DNA from: Acidimicrobiia bacterium
GTDB taxonomy: Bacteria; Actinomycetota; Acidimicrobiia; Acidimicrobiales; Aldehydirespiratoraceae
Assembly: GCA_021296315.1 (NCBI GenBank)
Contig: JAGWAO010000010.1
Location: 56,973 to 89,170, forward strand
Length of the DNA stretch: 32,198 nucleotides
Direction: 5' to 3'
Below, one piece after another: positions 1 to 8,233 of this stretch (position 1 is its first letter; each line of letters begins with the position of its first letter). The notes under the pieces were generated by a model. It saw nothing but the letters and a program-made list of their open reading frames with translations, was not told where the DNA came from and ran no database searches. The position numbers were made by a program, and so were the translations under genes.

Positions 1-12
1 TTCGCGGGGTGG

Positions 13-79
13 AGTGAGGCCGTGGCCCGAGCGGCCCGTGAGCGCAGCGAGCAAGAGCGGGCATCACGAGGCCGAGCGG
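13..79 (+). repeat. dispersed element, copy A (right module, left part outside window)
   Basis: The right-hand module of the repeat seen again near 1.36, 8.18 and 20.46 kb. It reads GAGGCCGTGGCCCGAGCG followed by GCCCGTGAGCGCAGCGAG, and in phase with the other copies encodes SEAVARAARERSEQER. The left motif expected about 54 bases before the GTG would fall before the window start. Unlike the other copies, the frame has no stop soon after the module and runs on to 309. A left-motif sequence (GAGGCCGAGCGG) follows at 68-79 and overlaps the 3' end of the minus-strand gene at 64-324. Confidence 0.75.
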
Positions 80-324
80 TTCTGGGCCCGGCACCACTCC
101 AGCCACACGACGATGTCGGCTGGCGACGGCGGGACCTGAGGATCGCCGTACATGGTCTCCGACCTAAAGCGGGCGAGCTCGGCCGGAGGCAGCGGCACGA
201 ACGGGGGGCGGCGCCACCAGCGGTCGGGGACGAAGCGGGCCAGTTGAACCAGGGCCGTCGGCCACAGTCGCGGTCGTGTTGCCAGGGCGCTGGCCGCCCG
301 CACGACTGACTTGGCCGCGAACAT
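64..324 (-). CDS. small conserved hypothetical protein, divergent from moxR
   Basis: An 86-residue protein read from ATG at 324. The longer ORF in this frame (to 840) is only a shadow of moxR. The sequence looks like real protein: a short helical N-terminus, then a W- and P-rich section (WWRRPPFVPLPP), then YGDPQ and a WLEWCRAQ ending. From memory, small actinobacterial proteins of unknown function share this WWRR-PLP-YG-WC pattern; no function is known to me. It is divergent from moxR with 49 bases between the starts, which rules out the upstream moxR start at 311. Its last codons (NRSAS) lie over a copy of the GAGGCCGAGCGG motif on the opposite strand. The start has only a weak ribosome binding site. 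Confidence 0.6.
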   Translation of the reverse strand: MFAAKSVVRAASALATRPRLWPTALVQLARFVPDRWWRRPPFVPLPPAELARFRSETMYGDPQVPPSPADIVVWLEWCRAQNRSAS

Positions 325-344
325 GGCGCCCACACCCCGAAAGC

Positions 345-359
345 CTAGAGGCCGAGCGG
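345..359 (+). repeat. isolated left motif of the dispersed element
   Basis: CTAGAGGCCGAGCGG, identical to the left edge of element copies C and D, lies in the gap between the small divergent gene and moxR. No right module follows at the expected distance. It may be a remnant, or the motif may have a life of its own. Confidence 0.5.
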
Positions 360-373
360 ATATACGCTGGCTC

Positions 374-1327
374 ATGATGGGACGTTTCGACGAGCAGTTC
401 AAGCTCATTCGCAAGAACATCGAGTTCGCCGTCAAAGGCAAGGGCGAAGTCATCGAGCTGCTGATCCTCGCCCTGGTGTGCGGGGGCCACGTACTCATCG
501 AGGACGTTCCCGGTGTGGGAAAGACCACCCTGGGCAAGGCGCTGGCCCGCAGCGTCGATGCCAGCTTCGGCCGGATCCAGTTCACTCCCGACCTCCTTCC
601 GGTCGACATCACCGGAACGTCGATCTTCAACCGGGCCAACGGAGCCTTCGAATTCCGGCCCGGACCGGTGTTCTCGAACATCGTTCTGGCCGATGAGATC
701 AACCGGGCTTCCCCCAAGGCCCAATCGGCACTGCTGGAGGCCATGGGCGAGCAGCAGGTGACGCTCGATGGCGTGACCAGGCGCCTGGAATCCCCGTTCA
801 CGGTCATTGCCACCCAGAACCCGCTGGAGTACGAGGGCACATACCCGCTTCCCGAGAGTCAACTGGACCGCTTCCTCATGCGCCTGCAAGTGGGCTACCC
901 GGATCGCGCCTCCGAGGACTCGATCCTGATGGACAGGGGTGCTCAGGAGCCTGTCGACCTGATCGAACCGGTCGCCGACGCGGCGGTAGTGCGGTGGATG
1001 TCCGACCAGTTGGAGGAGGTTCACGTGTCGGGCCCGCTGCGGGCCTACTTGCTCGAATTGGCCAGCGCCACCCGTCGCCATCCCGGGTTGTCGCTCGGCC
1101 TGTCGCCCCGGGCGGTGCTGGCCGTGCTCAGGGTGGCGCGGGCCAGGGCGGCCTCGGCGAGCCGCGACTACGTCACACCCGACGACATCAAGGCGCTGGC
1201 CCCGGCCATGCTGCCCCACCGGCTCCTACCCAAGCCCGACAGCCGTGCGCGGGGCTTGCGGTCCAGCCACATCGTCACCGAGATAATCGACTCCGTGCCA
1301 GTGCCCCGCAAGAGGCCGAGCGGGTAG
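374..1327 (+). CDS. moxR: MoxR-family AAA+ ATPase
   Basis: A 317-residue AAA+ chaperone-like ATPase of the MoxR family, thought to help fold or activate partner protein complexes. Walker A is DVPGVGKTTL near residue 47, Walker B is IVLADEINR near 105, and the family block TQNPLEYEGTYPLPESQLDRF follows near 155, with the sensor and lid region after it. The start is the ATG at 374; the 311 start would overlap the divergent gene. It leads a MoxR-DUF58-transglutaminase cluster, a common actinobacterial set presumed to act at the membrane or envelope. Its last residues (KRPSG) are encoded by the left motif of repeat copy B: where copies C and D have TAG, this gene has AAG and runs four codons further to its own TAG. 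Confidence 0.93.
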   Translation: MMGRFDEQFKLIRKNIEFAVKGKGEVIELLILALVCGGHVLIEDVPGVGKTTLGKALARSVDASFGRIQFTPDLLPVDITGTSIFNRANGAFEFRPGPVFSNIVLADEINRASPKAQSALLEAMGEQQVTLDGVTRRLESPFTVIATQNPLEYEGTYPLPESQLDRFLMRLQVGYPDRASEDSILMDRGAQEPVDLIEPVADAAVVRWMSDQLEEVHVSGPLRAYLLELASATRRHPGLSLGLSPRAVLAVLRVARARAASASRDYVTPDDIKALAPAMLPHRLLPKPDSRARGLRSSHIVTEIIDSVPVPRKRPSG

Positions 1328-1411
1328 GCGGCACCAATGCCGAGAATCCGCGAGACGAGGAGCGAGGCCGTGGCCCGAGCGGCCCGCGAGCGCAGCGAAC
1401 AGGAGCGGGAG
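1312..1411 (+). repeat. dispersed element, copy B
   Basis: Left motif AAGAGGCCGAGCGG covers the moxR stop region; the right module GAGGCCGTGGCCCGAGCG starts 52 bases later and ends in TGA at 1409-1411. Left motif and right module are in the same reading frame as moxR, interrupted by the moxR TAG (1325-1327). The stretch also holds a small ORF from ATG 1337 to TGA 1411 (24 codons) ending VARAARERSEQERE. There is no evident ribosome binding site for it. DUF58 starts 60 bases further on. Confidence 0.85.
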
Positions 1412-1471
1412 TGAACGCACTGCACCGCGAGGTGCTGGCACCTGTCTGCCCAACTTCCAAGGGGTCTTGAC

Positions 1472-2647
1472 ATGCCGACCCCGGCCGGCTGGAAGCTGCT
1501 GGGGGTAGGGGTCGCCGCGGTCGTCGGCGGGCGGGCCTTTGCGATCGGTGAGCTCCACGTCATCGGCCTCACCGCCGCCGCGGCGGTGGTGATTGCGCTG
1601 GCCGTGCGCCTTGCCCATCCGTCCCGGCTGTCGATCAGGCGCCGAGTCTCGTCGACGATGGTGGCCGTCTCGGATCCGCTGGACGTGCAGTTGGAGATCA
1701 CGAACCCGGCGCGCCTGCCGTCCCCGACCGTGCGAATCTCCGAGACGGTCACTGGCGGAGGTGACGTTCGTTGCAGTGTCGCACCGGTGCCGGGCGGCAC
1801 CGGTACGACGCAGAGCTATCGCCTGCAGCCCGCCCGCCGAGGCGTCCTGGAGATCGGACCCGCGCTGCTTACCGACGTCGATGGACTGGGGCTGGCTCAC
1901 CGGCGACGCATCACCGGTAGCCGCACCCGCGTGGTCGTGCATCCGCTGATCGAGCAGTTGGCCGCGCCGCGCCTTCCGGTTGGCGGCGATCTGTCCTTGC
2001 CCATCGAGTTCCGTGGCCGGCCTCTCGGGCTCTCCAGTGAGGAGTTCGATGTGCTGCGCCCCTACGCCGAGGGCGACGACCTCCGCCACATCCATTGGCG
2101 CTCGACGGCTCGGCTCGACGAGTTCACCGTGCGCCGGTTCCAGCCTTCCCGTCCGGGCCGACTCACGGTGGTGGTCGACACGCGTCCGCCCGGGGATCGG
2201 GCAGCCGTGCAGGATGGCACGACGTCAGTGGCCGCTTCCATCGTCTGCGCGGTGCTCCGCAACGGTGATAGGGCTCGGATACTCACCACCGACGGCCGCG
2301 GCACGCCCATGCTCTCTCACCGCTACGACGTCGGTACTGCACTGGAGTTCCTGGCCGTGCTGGAGGGCGGGCGTCCCACCATCGACGTCGACACCAAGGA
2401 CGGCGCGTCCATTGTGGTGGCGGTCACGGCTTCGCCCGAGGCCATTGACGACGAAGGCTCCCGCCACGGGTTGGCTCAGCGCCTCGGTGCCTGGATGGTC
2501 ATCACCCATGGCGCTGGACATCGCGGTCACACCTCGCCGGCCGCGGACATCGAGGGCGGCTGGATACACCTGACCGGCCCCGGTCAGCTGCCCGGATTAT
2601 GGCGGCTGGCCTCGATGGCGGGCCGCAGGGCGACAGCCCACCCATGA
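1472..2647 (+). CDS. DUF58 domain membrane protein
   Basis: A 391-residue DUF58 protein. Two hydrophobic segments fill the N-terminus (about residues 8-45). A beta-rich middle region follows, then the DUF58 signature EFDVLRPYAEGDDLRHIHW near residue 191, and a C-terminal vWA-like fold (TVVVDTRPPGD). Members are nearly always encoded between a MoxR ATPase and a transmembrane transglutaminase, and the three are thought to work together at the membrane; the substrate is unknown. AAGGGG lies a few bases before the ATG. The 3' end overlaps the next gene by ATGA, which points to coupled translation. Confidence 0.9.
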   Translation: MPTPAGWKLLGVGVAAVVGGRAFAIGELHVIGLTAAAAVVIALAVRLAHPSRLSIRRRVSSTMVAVSDPLDVQLEITNPARLPSPTVRISETVTGGGDVRCSVAPVPGGTGTTQSYRLQPARRGVLEIGPALLTDVDGLGLAHRRRITGSRTRVVVHPLIEQLAAPRLPVGGDLSLPIEFRGRPLGLSSEEFDVLRPYAEGDDLRHIHWRSTARLDEFTVRRFQPSRPGRLTVVVDTRPPGDRAAVQDGTTSVAASIVCAVLRNGDRARILTTDGRGTPMLSHRYDVGTALEFLAVLEGGRPTIDVDTKDGASIVVAVTASPEAIDDEGSRHGLAQRLGAWMVITHGAGHRGHTSPAADIEGGWIHLTGPGQLPGLWRLASMAGRRATAHP

Positions 2648-5118
2648 ACGGCGCGCCAGGACCTGTTGCCCCTCCGCCCGGCGGCGCTCGCGCCTACGAC
2701 TGGTTCTCGGAGGCCGCCCTTGCCTCGGTGAGCGTCGTCGTCGCATTGGGCATGTCGCGGCTGTTCACCGACTCGTCCTTCCTGCGGGACGTTCTTGCGC
2801 TAGCGGTCGTCTCGCACGTGATCGCCGCCGCGGCCCGACGCGCCCACCTGTCCACGCTCTCCGCTGCTCTGCTGTGGGCTGGCGGTCTGGTCATGACCGC
2901 CACCATGCTGCTCTACGCCGAGACGGCGTGGCTCGTGCTGCCCACCCTTGACACCGTAGGTGCGGCCCGCGATCACCTGGTGGACTCATGGAGCGTCATC
3001 AATGCATCCGAGGCTCCGGTCGAGCCGGTACCGGGCCTGGTGCTGTCAGCGGGTACCGCGCTGGGCCTGAGCGCGTTCCTGGCCGACACCGCCGCGTTCC
3101 GCATGCGTGCCGCGGTCTCCGCCGTCCTCCCGGTCTCGGCGGTCTACGGGTTCACGATCGCGGCCGGCACAGGCGACGGGGCCGTCGTTCACGGAGCGCT
3201 CTTCAGCGGGACGCTCGGAGCGAGCATGGTCACCCTGTGGCTGCGCAATCGGCGCGCCGATGCGTGGATCGAGCCCAGACCGGGACAGGGTGCGCTTGCC
3301 ATGGCCCGCGCCGGCGGCGCGGCGTTGATGCTGGCCGTGATGGCGGGCACCGTGGCCGGGCCCCGGCTACCGGGCGCGAGCGCGGAGCCGTGGTTCGATC
3401 TTGCCCGATTCGAGGTCACCGAAGCCGCACCGTGGGTCGACAGTCCCAGCCCGGATCCCGAGCCGTGGGCCGACTTCGCGTTCCGGTCGCCGGCTGACTC
3501 CTCGGCGCCCGACGGCATCACCGACCCTTCCGGTGAGGGTCCGAGGGTTCTCGTCAGCCCCTTCGTCCAGATTCGCAGTCGCCTCACCGAACTCTCCGAC
3601 CGGGAACTGTTCACGGTGGCCGTGCTCCAGGATGAGCGCCAGTACTGGAGGCTCACCTCGCTCGACGAGTTCGACGGGAACGGGTGGAGGGCGCGCTCCA
3701 ACTACGAGGAAGCGGCTGGGCCCCTGCTGCCCACTGTCGATCCGGCGGTGGCCGGGTCTCCTGTCGTCCAGGCCGTGTCGCTGACCGGACTGGGCAACTC
3801 CTACCTGCCGGCGGCCTACGAGCCGCGGAGAGTCATCGACGACGGCGGGGTGAGGTTGGAGTACGAGGCCGCCTCCGGCTCGCTAATCAAGTCGCGCCGC
3901 GCCGCGCTGGAAGGCCCCGGCCGATTCATGTACGCAGTGGAATCGGTCGTGCCGGTGATCGATGACCCCGACAGGCTCCGCAACGTCGACACCTCGATGC
4001 TCGAGCCCGACTTCCTGGCGTTCAACACCTACCTGCCCGACGATGCCCGCGAGGTCGTTGGAGGTGAGGCGCAGCGGGTCACCGCGGACGGCCGTTCGGA
4101 CTATCACCGGGCTCTGCTGCTGCAGGACTACTTCCGGCTGGACGGCGGATTCCGGTACGACTTGGAGGTGCATTCCGGCCACTCCATCGACAGCCTCGAG
4201 GAGTTCCTCTTCGACGTCCGCGCCGGCTACTGCCAGCAGTTCGCGTCGGCCTACGCGGCGATGGCTCGCAGCATCGGCCTGCCTGCCCGCTTGGCCGTCG
4301 GCTTCACTTGGGGCGAGTGGGACTCGGGGCGGGGCGAGCAGGGGGCCTACGTCGTCCGGGGCGAACATGCTCACGCCTGGCCCGAGGTGTACTTCGCGGG
4401 CACCGGCTGGGTCCGCTTCGAGCCGACGCCGGGCAGGGGCGGCCCCCGGGACTTCGCCATCACCGGCCATGTGTCCAATCAGGCCGGCCTCCAGCCGGAG
4501 GCCGCGGTGGACTCCCCCCAACCGGACCTTACGTCGCCGTCGGCTGCGGGCGGCGCGGACGGGTCCGGGTTCGCCGGGCTTTCGAACCCGTCGGACGGGA
4601 GTGAGGAATCGGGTTCGGAGTTTTCCGGGGTGCCGGACGGTGCCGGCGACGCCGGCGCGGCCGGTCCCTTCGGCGGAGGTGTGCCGCGTCTGGCGGCGGT
4701 TGGCGCAGTGGTGCTCTCGGCCGTGGGGTTGATGCTCGGATCTGTCCCTGTGCTGCGGCGGCTCGCTCGTCGCCGGATCCGGACCGGCCTGGCCGGCGAC
4801 CCGGCCGGCCTGATCGAGGAGTGGTGGAGCGACGCCGTTGACGCTCTGGCTCTGGCCCGGCTCGTCCCCAGACCATTCGAGACCCCGCTCGAACTGGCCC
4901 GGCGGGTTACTGCGGTCCTCCCCGCGGTGGGCCCCATCACCGAACTTGCGGTGCTGGCCACGCATGGGCGCTACGCCCGCAGCACGTCCGAGTCGATGGC
5001 CGTGCGGGCCGCCGTGGTCGGCTCGCGGGTGATCGTCGCATGCCGGAGCCAGGCGACCCTGTCGAGCCGGTTGGTCGCGGCGCTCGACCCGTCGACTCTC
5101 TTCAGAGCCAAGAGCTAG
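2644..5118 (+). CDS. transmembrane transglutaminase-like protein (TgpA type)
   Basis: An 824-residue TgpA-like protein starting at the ATG of the ATGA overlap with the DUF58 gene. The N-terminal ~230 residues hold several membrane helices; an extracytoplasmic region leads to the transglutaminase-like core. The expected triad is visible: Cys530 in GYCQQFASAYAAM, His577 in HAHAWPEVYF and Glu593 in VRFEPTP. A Gly/Ser/Pro-rich linker (about 625-680), one more membrane helix (about 684-705) and a cytoplasmic DUF4129-like tail (EEWWSDAVDAL) follow. The family is presumed to modify or cleave peptides outside the membrane, but few members have been tested. The gene is last in its operon and is followed by strong hairpins. 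Confidence 0.9.
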   Translation: MNGAPGPVAPPPGGARAYDWFSEAALASVSVVVALGMSRLFTDSSFLRDVLALAVVSHVIAAAARRAHLSTLSAALLWAGGLVMTATMLLYAETAWLVLPTLDTVGAARDHLVDSWSVINASEAPVEPVPGLVLSAGTALGLSAFLADTAAFRMRAAVSAVLPVSAVYGFTIAAGTGDGAVVHGALFSGTLGASMVTLWLRNRRADAWIEPRPGQGALAMARAGGAALMLAVMAGTVAGPRLPGASAEPWFDLARFEVTEAAPWVDSPSPDPEPWADFAFRSPADSSAPDGITDPSGEGPRVLVSPFVQIRSRLTELSDRELFTVAVLQDERQYWRLTSLDEFDGNGWRARSNYEEAAGPLLPTVDPAVAGSPVVQAVSLTGLGNSYLPAAYEPRRVIDDGGVRLEYEAASGSLIKSRRAALEGPGRFMYAVESVVPVIDDPDRLRNVDTSMLEPDFLAFNTYLPDDAREVVGGEAQRVTADGRSDYHRALLLQDYFRLDGGFRYDLEVHSGHSIDSLEEFLFDVRAGYCQQFASAYAAMARSIGLPARLAVGFTWGEWDSGRGEQGAYVVRGEHAHAWPEVYFAGTGWVRFEPTPGRGGPRDFAITGHVSNQAGLQPEAAVDSPQPDLTSPSAAGGADGSGFAGLSNPSDGSEESGSEFSGVPDGAGDAGAAGPFGGGVPRLAAVGAVVLSAVGLMLGSVPVLRRLARRRIRTGLAGDPAGLIEEWWSDAVDALALARLVPRPFETPLELARRVTAVLPAVGPITELAVLATHGRYARSTSESMAVRAAVVGSRVIVACRSQATLSSRLVAALDPSTLFRAKS

Positions 5119-5137
5119 GGCAGGTCGCCGCCTGCCC
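5118..5137 (+). terminator. stem-loop after the transglutaminase gene
   Basis: GGGCAGG-TCGCCG-CCTGCCC, a perfect 7-bp GC-rich stem with a 6-base loop starting at the last base of the stop codon. No T-tract follows, as is common in high-GC actinobacteria. It separates convergent genes. Confidence 0.55.
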
Positions 5138-5151
5138 GCTCGGCATCTGGG

Positions 5152-5193
5152 TCCCTGTAGCCCGAGAGGCCGAGCAGGCTCCCACTACAGGGA
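5152..5193. terminator. inverted repeat between convergent genes
   Basis: TCCCTGTAG (5152-5160) and CTACAGGGA (5185-5193) form a perfect 9-bp inverted repeat with a 24-base spacer. The spacer contains a variant of the left repeat motif (GAGGCCGAGCAGG). It may terminate transcription from both sides. Confidence 0.45.
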
Positions 5194-5206
5194 GTCGCCG
5201 AAGAGG

Positions 5207-5593
5207 TCAGTCGCCGTCGCGGTTGTCGCGGTCGTAGCGCTCCCTCATTCGGGAGCCGGCACCGCCTACTACGTGACGCAGTCTTCCGCCCCGCATGGAC
5301 TGGGTCATCTGCCCGAGTCCGGCTCTTCCGACCCGCCGCGCGTTGCGCTCCAGGAACAGCAGCGACGCCAGCATCACGAGGAACCCACCGAACGACAGAA
5401 GGAAAGAGATCGACAGCAGCCAGACCATCAGCACGACGCCGGCCAGCAGCCCGAGAGCAGCCCACTTGATGTTGCGGAACGCGTGGGTGTAGACGGTGGT
5501 CTCGGCTACCTCGCGGGCCAGTTCCGGGTCGCTCTCATACAGGTGCGACTCGATCTCGCTGAGGATGCGCTGTTCGTCCTCTGACAACGGCAC
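5207..5593 (-). CDS. DUF3040 membrane protein
   Basis: A 128-residue protein matching DUF3040, a small actinobacterial membrane family of unknown function. It opens with the family's N-terminal block PLSEDEQRILSEIESHLYE, followed by two adjacent membrane helices (about residues 44-82) and a basic, Arg-rich tail. I chose the GTG at 5593 over the longer ORF because GGAGGTGA lies just upstream and the family begins with (M/V)PLSE. It is read away from dinB and converges on the transglutaminase gene. Confidence 0.85.
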   Translation of the reverse strand: MPLSEDEQRILSEIESHLYESDPELAREVAETTVYTHAFRNIKWAALGLLAGVVLMVWLLSISFLLSFGGFLVMLASLLFLERNARRVGRAGLGQMTQSMRGGRLRHVVGGAGSRMRERYDRDNRDGD

Positions 5594-5719
5594 GCCATCA
5601 CCTCCGGCACCGTTGGCCTGTGCAGCAGCCATGCATATCTGCCTTGACGATAGCCGGATTCCGGTGCGCCGCGTCGAGCCATCTTCTGGCGGCATCGGCT
5701 GGCCGGCGGAGCGCGCCGC

Positions 5720-7009
5720 CTAGTCGGATCGGGGGTCGGAATCGTCGGGGCCCCAGGGCTGATCGGCATCCAGGGGTGACCGCAGGCCCCTGCCGGCGCG
5801 GATGGCTGCAGCCGGGCCTATGGCGGATGAGCCGAAGCGGTCCCTTATCCGGTCGGCCACTTGCTCGGCTGCGTCGTGAGCCTCCGAGCCGTCCTCGAAG
5901 GACAGCTGCTGGGTGGAGGCGTCGACCAGCCCCGACGCTCCCACGCCCAGGAGGCGGACTCCCGGTGTGGTGTCGACATGGGTGAGCAGATCGCGTGCTG
6001 CGGCTACTACGTCGCGGGCGCCGTCGGTGGGTTCGGGCAGGGTGACCGAGCGGGTGATGGTCTTGAAGTCGCCGAAGCGCACCTTCAACACGATGGTGCG
6101 GGCCACCAGGCTGGACGCTCTCAGCCGGCGGGCCACGGCGTCGCCCATCCGGGTCACCTCGGCTTCGAGTGCCGATTCGGTGTGAAGATCCCGGCTGAAG
6201 GTCTCCTCATGGCTGATCGAGCGGGCCGGGCGGTTCACGACCACCGGCCGGTCGTCGATGCCGTTGGCCAGTTGATGGAGCTGGCGGCCGGCAGCGGCGC
6301 CCAGAGCGGTCGCCAGCGACGACTCCGGCAGGGAGGCCAGGTCGCCGACCGTCTCCACGCCGAGCCGCGTCAAGCGACGCGAGGTGGCCGGCCCAACACC
6401 GAAGAGCGCCGTGACCGGCAGCGGGTGCAGGAAGTCGAGTTCGGTGCCGGCCGCCACGACGTGAACCCCCGGACCCCACACGGGCCCCGAGGGCTCGACA
6501 CGCGGCTTGGCCCGCTCGGTCGCCAGCTTGGCCATGAACTTGCTGGAGGCCACACCGACGGAGCAGGTGAGCTGCTCCTGTTCCAGGATCCGGTCGCGGA
6601 TCCGGGCGGCCAGCTCGTCGGCGGGGCCGAGAAGCCTGGTCGCCCCCCGCATGTCGAGAAAGGCCTCGTCCAGCGACAAGGGCTCCACCAGCGGGGTGAC
6701 GTCGGTAAGGATGGCCATCACCCGCTTCGACACCTCGCCGTAGTGGGCATGGTCGCCGGGCAGGAACACGGCGTGAGGGCACAGCCGGCGAGCCCGGGTC
6801 GAGGGCATGGCCGATCCGATTCCGAAGACCCGTGCCTCGTAGCTGGCTGCGGCCACCACGCCCCGGTTGCCGGTGCCGCCCACGACCACCGGCTTGCCCT
6901 GCAGCTCAGGGCGGCGTCTCACTTCGACCGCGGCATAGAAGGCGTCCATGTCCACGTGAAGGAACCCGACCGTCCCGTCAGGCGGACGACCCCTGATCAC
7001 CGCAGTCAC
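5720..7009 (-). CDS. dinB: DNA polymerase IV (Y-family, translesion)
   Basis: A 429-residue Y-family polymerase for low-fidelity synthesis past damaged template. The palm motif is HVDMDAFYAAVE (near residue 18), with the YEAR motif near 57 and the catalytic SLDEAFLDM near 111. The helix-hairpin-helix stretch (ALFGVGPATSRRLTRLGVETV) and the little-finger domain with a conserved SISHEETF follow. Both catalytic acidic sites are intact. The length is somewhat above the usual ~350-400 residues because of extra N- and C-terminal residues. The GTG at 7009 is the likely start. No SOS box was recognised upstream. DUF3040 lies 126 bases downstream on the same strand. Confidence 0.95.
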   Translation of the reverse strand: MTAVIRGRPPDGTVGFLHVDMDAFYAAVEVRRRPELQGKPVVVGGTGNRGVVAAASYEARVFGIGSAMPSTRARRLCPHAVFLPGDHAHYGEVSKRVMAILTDVTPLVEPLSLDEAFLDMRGATRLLGPADELAARIRDRILEQEQLTCSVGVASSKFMAKLATERAKPRVEPSGPVWGPGVHVVAAGTELDFLHPLPVTALFGVGPATSRRLTRLGVETVGDLASLPESSLATALGAAAGRQLHQLANGIDDRPVVVNRPARSISHEETFSRDLHTESALEAEVTRMGDAVARRLRASSLVARTIVLKVRFGDFKTITRSVTLPEPTDGARDVVAAARDLLTHVDTTPGVRLLGVGASGLVDASTQQLSFEDGSEAHDAAEQVADRIRDRFGSSAIGPAAAIRAGRGLRSPLDADQPWGPDDSDPRSD

Positions 7010-7124
7010 AAGCCGTCTCGCGCTCCGCTACGCATTGTCACAGTGTGCCAGCACCGGGTGACCGGTTCGGCGAGAATTCCTGAGTCAGGGCTGTTCACCC
7101 TTCCGAGCGGTGCGACCCTTCGGT

Positions 7125-7130
7125 TAGGCT
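7125..7130 (+). promoter_or_regulatory. possible -10 element, leaderless start
   Basis: TAGGCT ends 5 bases before the first and 8 bases before the second of two tandem GTG codons that start the small membrane protein. There is no ribosome binding site between, so the transcript may be leaderless. No convincing -35 was seen. Confidence 0.35.
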
Positions 7131-7135
7131 CTGGT

Positions 7136-7453
7136 GTGGTGCTGGACCAACGCGGCACCGTGCCGCCCGACTCTTCGCCCTCGCTTCTGGCCCGGGTACT
7201 GGCGTTCTCGGCCATCATCGTGGCCGGCGTGTGCGGGGGCCTGATCGGCTTCGCTGTCATGGACCTAGGTTGTGACGGCGGCTGCACCACCACCGCTGGT
7301 CTGGTCGGTCTCGGCGCCGCGGTCGGCGCCGCGGCAGGAACGGGAATCGTGGCGGTGCTGACCCTCAGGGCGGCGGCCGAGTGGCGGTCACAGCAGCTCG
7401 GCAGCACGGTTCGTTCCCGGGTCGGAGTGTCCTGGAGGAATCGAGGCTCGTGA
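7136..7453 (+). CDS. small two-helix membrane protein ahead of the response regulator
   Basis: About 105 residues in a frame that the ORF track merges into a long shadow ORF antisense to dinB. The real start is one of the tandem GTGs at 7136/7139. Two hydrophobic segments are clear: LLARVLAFSAIIVAGVCGG and a Gly/Ala-rich GLVGLGAAVGAAAGTGIVAV, joined by a short loop with two cysteines (LGCDGGCTTT). The tail is basic. I do not recognise the family. The stop overlaps the GTG start of the response regulator (GTGA), so the two are probably translated together. The position suggests a membrane partner of the signalling system, but that is inference. Confidence 0.65.
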   Translation: MVLDQRGTVPPDSSPSLLARVLAFSAIIVAGVCGGLIGFAVMDLGCDGGCTTTAGLVGLGAAVGAAAGTGIVAVLTLRAAAEWRSQQLGSTVRSRVGVSWRNRGS

Positions 7454-8130
7454 CCACCCGGATACTCACCGTGGAGGACGACGAGCGCATCCGCACTGCG
7501 CTCCGGCTCGCACTCGAGGACGAGGGTTGGGAAGTGGACGAGGCCGCCTCCGGTGAGGAGGCTCTGGTCGCCTTCGACCGGGTGCCCGCCGACGTGGTCC
7601 TCGTTGACATCATGCTTCCGGGCATCGACGGGTTCGACATCTGCCGAGCCATACGAAAGTCGAGCGATGTTCCCATCGTGATGATCACGGCTCGTTCCGA
7701 TACTCACGACGTGGTGGCGGGCCTCGAAGCCGGCGCCGACGACTATCTCACCAAACCATTCGCTCCCAAGGAGCTCTCAGCCCGGATCCGGGCTCTGCTG
7801 CGGCGAGCGCGGAGTACCGAAGACGGCGGCAGCGAGATCGTCTTCAACGACCTGCAGATCCTCCCCGACGAGGGAGTGGTTCGCGTGTCTGGCATCGAGG
7901 CCCACCTCACCAAGACCGAGTTCCGGCTGCTCGTGGAGTTGGCGTCGGCCCCCGGCCGCATCTTCAGCCGGGAAGTGCTGCTGGAACGGGTGTGGGGTCT
8001 CGGATACTTCGGGGACGGCAGGCTGGTCGATGTCCACGTGCGCAGGCTGCGAACCAAGATCGAGCCCGACCCGGCCAACCCGCGCCATGTTGTGACCGTG
8101 CGCGGGCTCGGCTACAAGCTCCAGCCGTAG
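7450..8130 (+). CDS. mtrA: OmpR-family response regulator, MtrA-like
   Basis: A 226-residue response regulator starting at GTG 7450, overlapping the preceding gene by 4 bases. The receiver domain has the acidic pocket (EDD, residues 9-11), the phosphorylation site Asp53 in VLVDIMLPGIDG, Thr80 and Lys102 in LTKPF. The C-terminal half is a winged-helix DNA-binding domain (LTKTEFRLLVELASAPGRI, then VDVHVRRLRTKIE). Followed by a histidine kinase and a GerMN lipoprotein, it matches the MtrA-MtrB-LpqB order known from mycobacteria, where the system controls cell-wall and division genes. The stop TAG is the first triplet of repeat copy C. Confidence 0.88.
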   Translation: MTTRILTVEDDERIRTALRLALEDEGWEVDEAASGEEALVAFDRVPADVVLVDIMLPGIDGFDICRAIRKSSDVPIVMITARSDTHDVVAGLEAGADDYLTKPFAPKELSARIRALLRRARSTEDGGSEIVFNDLQILPDEGVVRVSGIEAHLTKTEFRLLVELASAPGRIFSREVLLERVWGLGYFGDGRLVDVHVRRLRTKIEPDPANPRHVVTVRGLGYKLQP

Positions 8131-8229
8131 AGGCCGAGCGGAGAGGTCGCGGTTGCGATGATCGGCGAGGAGCCGAGCCAGGCCGTGGCCCGAGCGGCCC
8201 GTGAGCGCAGCGAACAGGAGCGGGGTTGA
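8128..8229 (+). repeat. dispersed element, copy C
   Basis: TAGAGGCCGAGCGG supplies the stop codon of the response regulator; the right module (GCCGTGGCCCGAGCGGCC to GAGCGGGGTTGA) ends 5 bases before the kinase GTG start. In the same frame as the stop there is a small ORF from ATG 8158 to TGA 8229 (23 residues, ending AVARAARERSEQERG). The left-motif-to-GTG distance is 54 bases, a multiple of three as in copies B and D. The element fills the whole gap between the two genes. Confidence 0.85.
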
Positions 8230-8233
8230 GGCC

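Noticed and set aside
22-309. 95-residue plus-strand ORF beginning MARAARERSEQER
   Set aside because: Starts inside the repeat module and continues antisense to the small minus-strand gene; not a separate protein on present evidence.
5861-7453. 530-residue plus-strand ORF
   Set aside because: Antisense shadow of dinB; only its last ~105 codons (from 7136) look like protein and were kept as the small membrane protein.
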